64,000 nucleotides of DNA from Leptolyngbya sp. FACHB-321 (GTDB lineage Bacteria; Cyanobacteriota; Cyanobacteriia; Leptolyngbyales; Leptolyngbyaceae). The position numbers and the translations under genes were made by a program. The stretch is from the NCBI RefSeq assembly GCF_014695975.1, contig NZ_JACJPI010000083.1, positions 186,001 to 250,000 of the forward strand, given 5' to 3'. The notes beneath the pieces were generated by a model. That model was given only the letters and a program-made list of their open reading frames with translations. It made no database searches and had not been told where the DNA came from. Below, piece by piece: positions 61,146 through 64,000 of the stretch (position 1 is its first letter; the number at the start of each line of letters is the position of its first letter).

Positions 61146-64000
61146 TCAAAAACGCGCTTCGTATTCCACCAAAGCACGACTATCACCAGAGAAATCGCTA
61201 GAACCGCGCAACAAGATTTGATCGTTGAGACGGTAGCGGATGCCAAACTGGGTGGGTTCGTTAGACGTAAGAACTTTCAAGGCAGAGAGGGAGAAACTGG
61301 GGGTAATGTCGATCGCGGCTTCGGCACCTAGACCAAGAGCGGACGTACCACGGCTTGAACCACGTGCTCGATCGGGGCGAGTCACAGTAGGAAAGAGCCG
61401 AAATTCGCTAAGTCCCAGCGCATTGCCAATTACACCCTGAATATTGCTCAACAGAGCAGACCCAGCCAGGTTAGCGATCCCCAGAGCCGTGTCGCCTCGC
61501 CCTAAAGTATTCACGAAGCCAGCACCCAGCAGGGACACAATCTCAGTTTCACTACGAGCGGGACTGCTGGTGAGCGTAAGATTGTCTGACAGGCGGCTAG
61601 CGGGACCCTCTACCTGTGCCTGAACCCGCACCGTTTGCAAGGAGCCGTAGGCAGAGGCTGTAATCGTTGAGTCGTTGATTTCGGACGACAGCGTTGATGT
61701 GGGCAGGCGGCTACTGGTCACCTCTGCCACAGATGTAATAAGACGCACATTCAGGTTGGGATCAAGCCCCTGATTCTCGACAAACTCAGCAGTTTGGGGG
61801 TAGCCACGCGCCAGCGTGAACTGAGTTGTGAAGAGATTAACTTGACCCGATCGAAGACTAATCAGCCCCTTTGGTTTTAGCTCGTCCAATGTGCCGTTGA
61901 TCGTGAGATCTCCAGTCGCGACGAAACTTAGTAGGGGGGCACTTACAACCCGGACGCGATCGCCCAACGAAATCAGCAAGTTGTTAAACGCAATGACAGT
62001 CGCGTTATCACCTGACGCAGCATTTCTGCTAGTAGCATTCCCGCTGGTGGCATTCCCGTTAGTAGTCGCGCCATCATTATTGGTAGCTTCAGTGCCCTCC
62101 GAACTCGCCAAAAGTACCTGCCCATTTGACAGTTGAATCGTGCCACCAATGACAGGACTCAGCGCAGTGCCTGTGACTTGAACATCACCACCAACGCCGC
62201 CCTGATATAACCCTTTCAAATTTAGAGAAACCTGATCGAGAGAGACGTTGAGAGGCGTTTGCTGATCGGGATCGTTCGGCGACAGAGTGGCAAAAATCGG
62301 CAGCACGCCAGCCGCAGTGACCTCGCCCCGCGTGAACTGCCCCGTTACTTTATCTACCCGCAGGCGATCGCGGTCAAAGCGAATGGTACCCGTTACATTT
62401 GTCAGCGGTTCGGGGAGTGCTCGTGCTTGTAGCGTCGCTTTTTCAAAGCTGGCAGTACCAGTGGCGATCGGCTGCTGAAGCGTGCCCTGCACTTCTACAT
62501 TGACTTGCCCAGCGCCATCAACCCAAGCAACTTGATTATTCAGCAAGTTGAGCAACGCCAGCCCTTCGTCTTTCACATTGATGCTGAGTTGAATCTGGTC
62601 GTTATCCGGTTCCACAGAGGCAAAGGGTAGCTTTTGAGGCACGCTACCCGTGAGTGTGACTGGCTCGGTGCCGCTAATCAACAGACGACTGCCAAAGTTG
62701 AGACGAGCATTGCTATAGCCAAAGTTACCCTGTGCCTCCTGAACATCAGTCCCATTAAGTACACCGTTAGCTAAACTTAGGAGTCCAATCACCTGCGGAT
62801 TACTTTGGCTACCCGAAATCGTTGCAGTGGCATTCAGGTTGCCTTGCACATCTAGCGGCAGGTTAAGTAACTCCGTTACGCGATCGACCGGAATATTTTC
62901 CATGCGGAACTGCCCCGACTGCGTTGCGCCGCCTACTTGCCCCGAAAACGCAACTAGTGAGTCATCTGATTGAAAACGTAAGGGCAGCAGCGTCAGGACA
63001 CCATTCTCGAACGTGCCGCTTGCCACAACCTGTTTCGCTGACAGGTCACTGCCCCACTGCCAGTCTTGTCCACTTAGGTTGAACTGGGCATTGATGCCAG
63101 TCCGTAACGAACCTGTGGCTGTGACTTCGCCGCTAAATGCCCCTTTCAGCTCACTAAGTTCTGGTAAGGGTGATGCCTCACGGGTCGCTTGTGCTTGTGC
63201 TTGCAGCGTCTGAATTTCAGCGATGCGGCGGATTCGATTGAGCAGAGCGGTACGGGATAGTTCAACTGGTACAGTCTGGAGGTCAGCAGCCGTACCATAA
63301 GCAGGCGAGTCTGCGCCCCGTGCAAGGTCAGATAAATCGAAGAGCTGAAGCAATTCCAGCACATCCTGAAGTTGCCCTTGCGCGACTGTTAACTTCGTCT
63401 TGAACTGCGGATTGGCACTAGCAATGTTGGCACTGGCATCCAACTGAAAGATGCTTTGCCCGCGTCGCAATTCGGCTCCGCTTAACGTCGCGACACCATT
63501 GTTCAGGCTAATCCGCCCACCAAATTGGCTTGCCCGGTAGGTGCCGATCGCCGGATTAGTAATTGTCAGCTGCCCATTAGCGTTCAACTGGCTGAGATCT
63601 CCGGTTCGTAGTCGGCTCCGACTCAGCGCTACAGTGCCGTTTAGCTCACCCCCTAAAGGGAAAAAGACGGCTGTAGCAGACGTGTTGAGGAACGAAAGCG
63701 GAAAGTTTTTCGCGTCCACCAGCAGTAAATCGCCCTGAGTTCTGCCTGTTGCAATGGCTTGATCGCGCTTGATGTCAAAGGCAACAATCTGGTAGTCAGA
63801 ACCAAGCGTGAGTGCAATGCGGTCACGCTGCCCGGTCAGGTTTAAGTTCACACCTTGCGCCACCCGCAAACTGCCCCGCAGTGGCGATTCAAAGGCGGTG
63901 CCATTTAAGACAAACTGGCGTAGCGTTAAGCCTCCGTTAATGTTGGGGCTGGCAGGGCTACCAACTAGCCGCCCTGCAAAGTCTACGCGCCCAGAGTAAT
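61146..64000 (-). CDS. tamB: TamB-like translocation protein, C-terminal part (5' cut by window)
   Basis: The frame runs from beyond base 64000 to the stop at 61146, so at least 950 residues are seen. Long beta-rich repeats (GQLTITNPAIGTYRASQFGGRISLNNG, GNLNATATISGSQSNPQVIGLLSLANG) and the C-terminal DUF490/TamB domain (LVEYEARF end, VSLLGAGFVNTLGRGDTALGIANLAGSALLSNIQGVIGNALGLSEFRLFPTVTRP) identify TamB-type proteins. They span the periplasm and carry lipids or proteins to the outer membrane. A short Asn/Ala/Thr/Ser-rich repeat (GNATSGNATSRNAAS, about 62005-62075) sits in the middle as a probable flexible loop. The N-terminus is outside the window. Confidence 0.93.
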   Translation of the reverse strand, partial: YSGRVDFAGRLVGSPASPNINGGLTLRQFVLNGTAFESPLRGSLRVAQGVNLNLTGQRDRIALTLGSDYQIVAFDIKRDQAIATGRTQGDLLLVDAKNFPLSFLNTSATAVFFPLGGELNGTVALSRSRLRTGDLSQLNANGQLTITNPAIGTYRASQFGGRISLNNGVATLSGAELRRGQSIFQLDASANIASANPQFKTKLTVAQGQLQDVLELLQLFDLSDLARGADSPAYGTAADLQTVPVELSRTALLNRIRRIAEIQTLQAQAQATREASPLPELSELKGAFSGEVTATGSLRTGINAQFNLSGQDWQWGSDLSAKQVVASGTFENGVLTLLPLRFQSDDSLVAFSGQVGGATQSGQFRMENIPVDRVTELLNLPLDVQGNLNATATISGSQSNPQVIGLLSLANGVLNGTDVQEAQGNFGYSNARLNFGSRLLISGTEPVTLTGSVPQKLPFASVEPDNDQIQLSINVKDEGLALLNLLNNQVAWVDGAGQVNVEVQGTLQQPIATGTASFEKATLQARALPEPLTNVTGTIRFDRDRLRVDKVTGQFTRGEVTAAGVLPIFATLSPNDPDQQTPLNVSLDQVSLNLKGLYQGGVGGDVQVTGTALSPVIGGTIQLSNGQVLLASSEGTEATNNDGATTNGNATSGNATSRNAASGDNATVIAFNNLLISLGDRVRVVSAPLLSFVATGDLTINGTLDELKPKGLISLRSGQVNLFTTQFTLARGYPQTAEFVENQGLDPNLNVRLITSVAEVTSSRLPTSTLSSEINDSTITASAYGSLQTVRVQAQVEGPASRLSDNLTLTSSPARSETEIVSLLGAGFVNTLGRGDTALGIANLAGSALLSNIQGVIGNALGLSEFRLFPTVTRPDRARGSSRGTSALGLGAEAAIDITPSFSLSALKVLTSNEPTQFGIRYRLNDQILLRGSSDFSGDSRALVEYEARF

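Overview
The window is a stretch of cyanobacterial chromosome. It is rich in the cyanobacterial octamer GCGATCGC (HIP1) and carries many lineage markers: a xisH/xisI pair, a CYP110-like cytochrome P450, a cyanophycin synthetase of the short (CphA2-like) type and cyanophycinase, glycolate dehydrogenase subunits glcE/glcF, a lumenal-type pentapeptide-repeat protein, FHA and GAF signalling proteins, and a stand-alone LuxR-type regulator resembling PedR. Spacers are full of heptanucleotide repeats typical of filamentous cyanobacteria. I infer a filamentous or Leptolyngbya-like organism but cannot fix the genus. I saw no rRNA, tRNA, CRISPR array or intact insertion sequence.

Layout. 1-5.8 kb is the accessory part: a partial DUF2235 hydrolase, a compact three-gene minus-strand cassette (small C-terminal helix/winged-helix-like protein, P-loop ATPase, DUF1802-like protein with a PD-(D/E)XK nuclease motif), then xisI/xisH. 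The cassette is my best candidate for an undescribed system. 5.8-12 kb holds a GAF sensor, two dihydroorotase-family genes flanking lepB, and a tandem histidine-phosphatase gene that seems to start at CTG. 12-24 kb has a CPBP protease, a copper-type P-ATPase with in-frame spacer-like insertions, two FHA paralogues, P450, menH, a cyclic-nucleotide-binding protein, a secreted glycine-rich protein and a CsbD-like protein. 24-31 kb has a degenerate sensor kinase, an MFS exporter with a MarR regulator, a SixA-like phosphatase, a DHH phosphoesterase and an HNH endonuclease. 31-37 kb has S-formylglutathione hydrolase, an NTF2-like protein, dnaK, hsp20 and a REC-histidine kinase. 37-41 kb carries glcE-glcF and an Uma2 gene broken by a stop codon. 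41-47 kb holds homoserine dehydrogenase and cyanophycin genes. 47-64 kb is mostly housekeeping (yraN, queA, murD, glyS, hisS), a large PP2C phosphatase, small conserved cyanobacterial genes, and the 3' part of a TamB-like gene running off the window.

Functional links. Photorespiratory glycolate oxidation (glcE/F), nitrogen storage (cphA2, cphB), aspartate-family and pyrimidine metabolism (hom, dihydroorotases), envelope biogenesis (murD, lepB, tamB), chaperones (hsp20, dnaK) and phospho-signalling (two kinases, two FHA proteins, PP2C, SixA) dominate. The most unusual genomic behaviour is the spread of spacer-type heptamer repeats into coding sequences: the P-type ATPase, glcE and the second dihydroorotase each carry an in-frame, low-complexity insert made of the same kind of sequence seen between genes.
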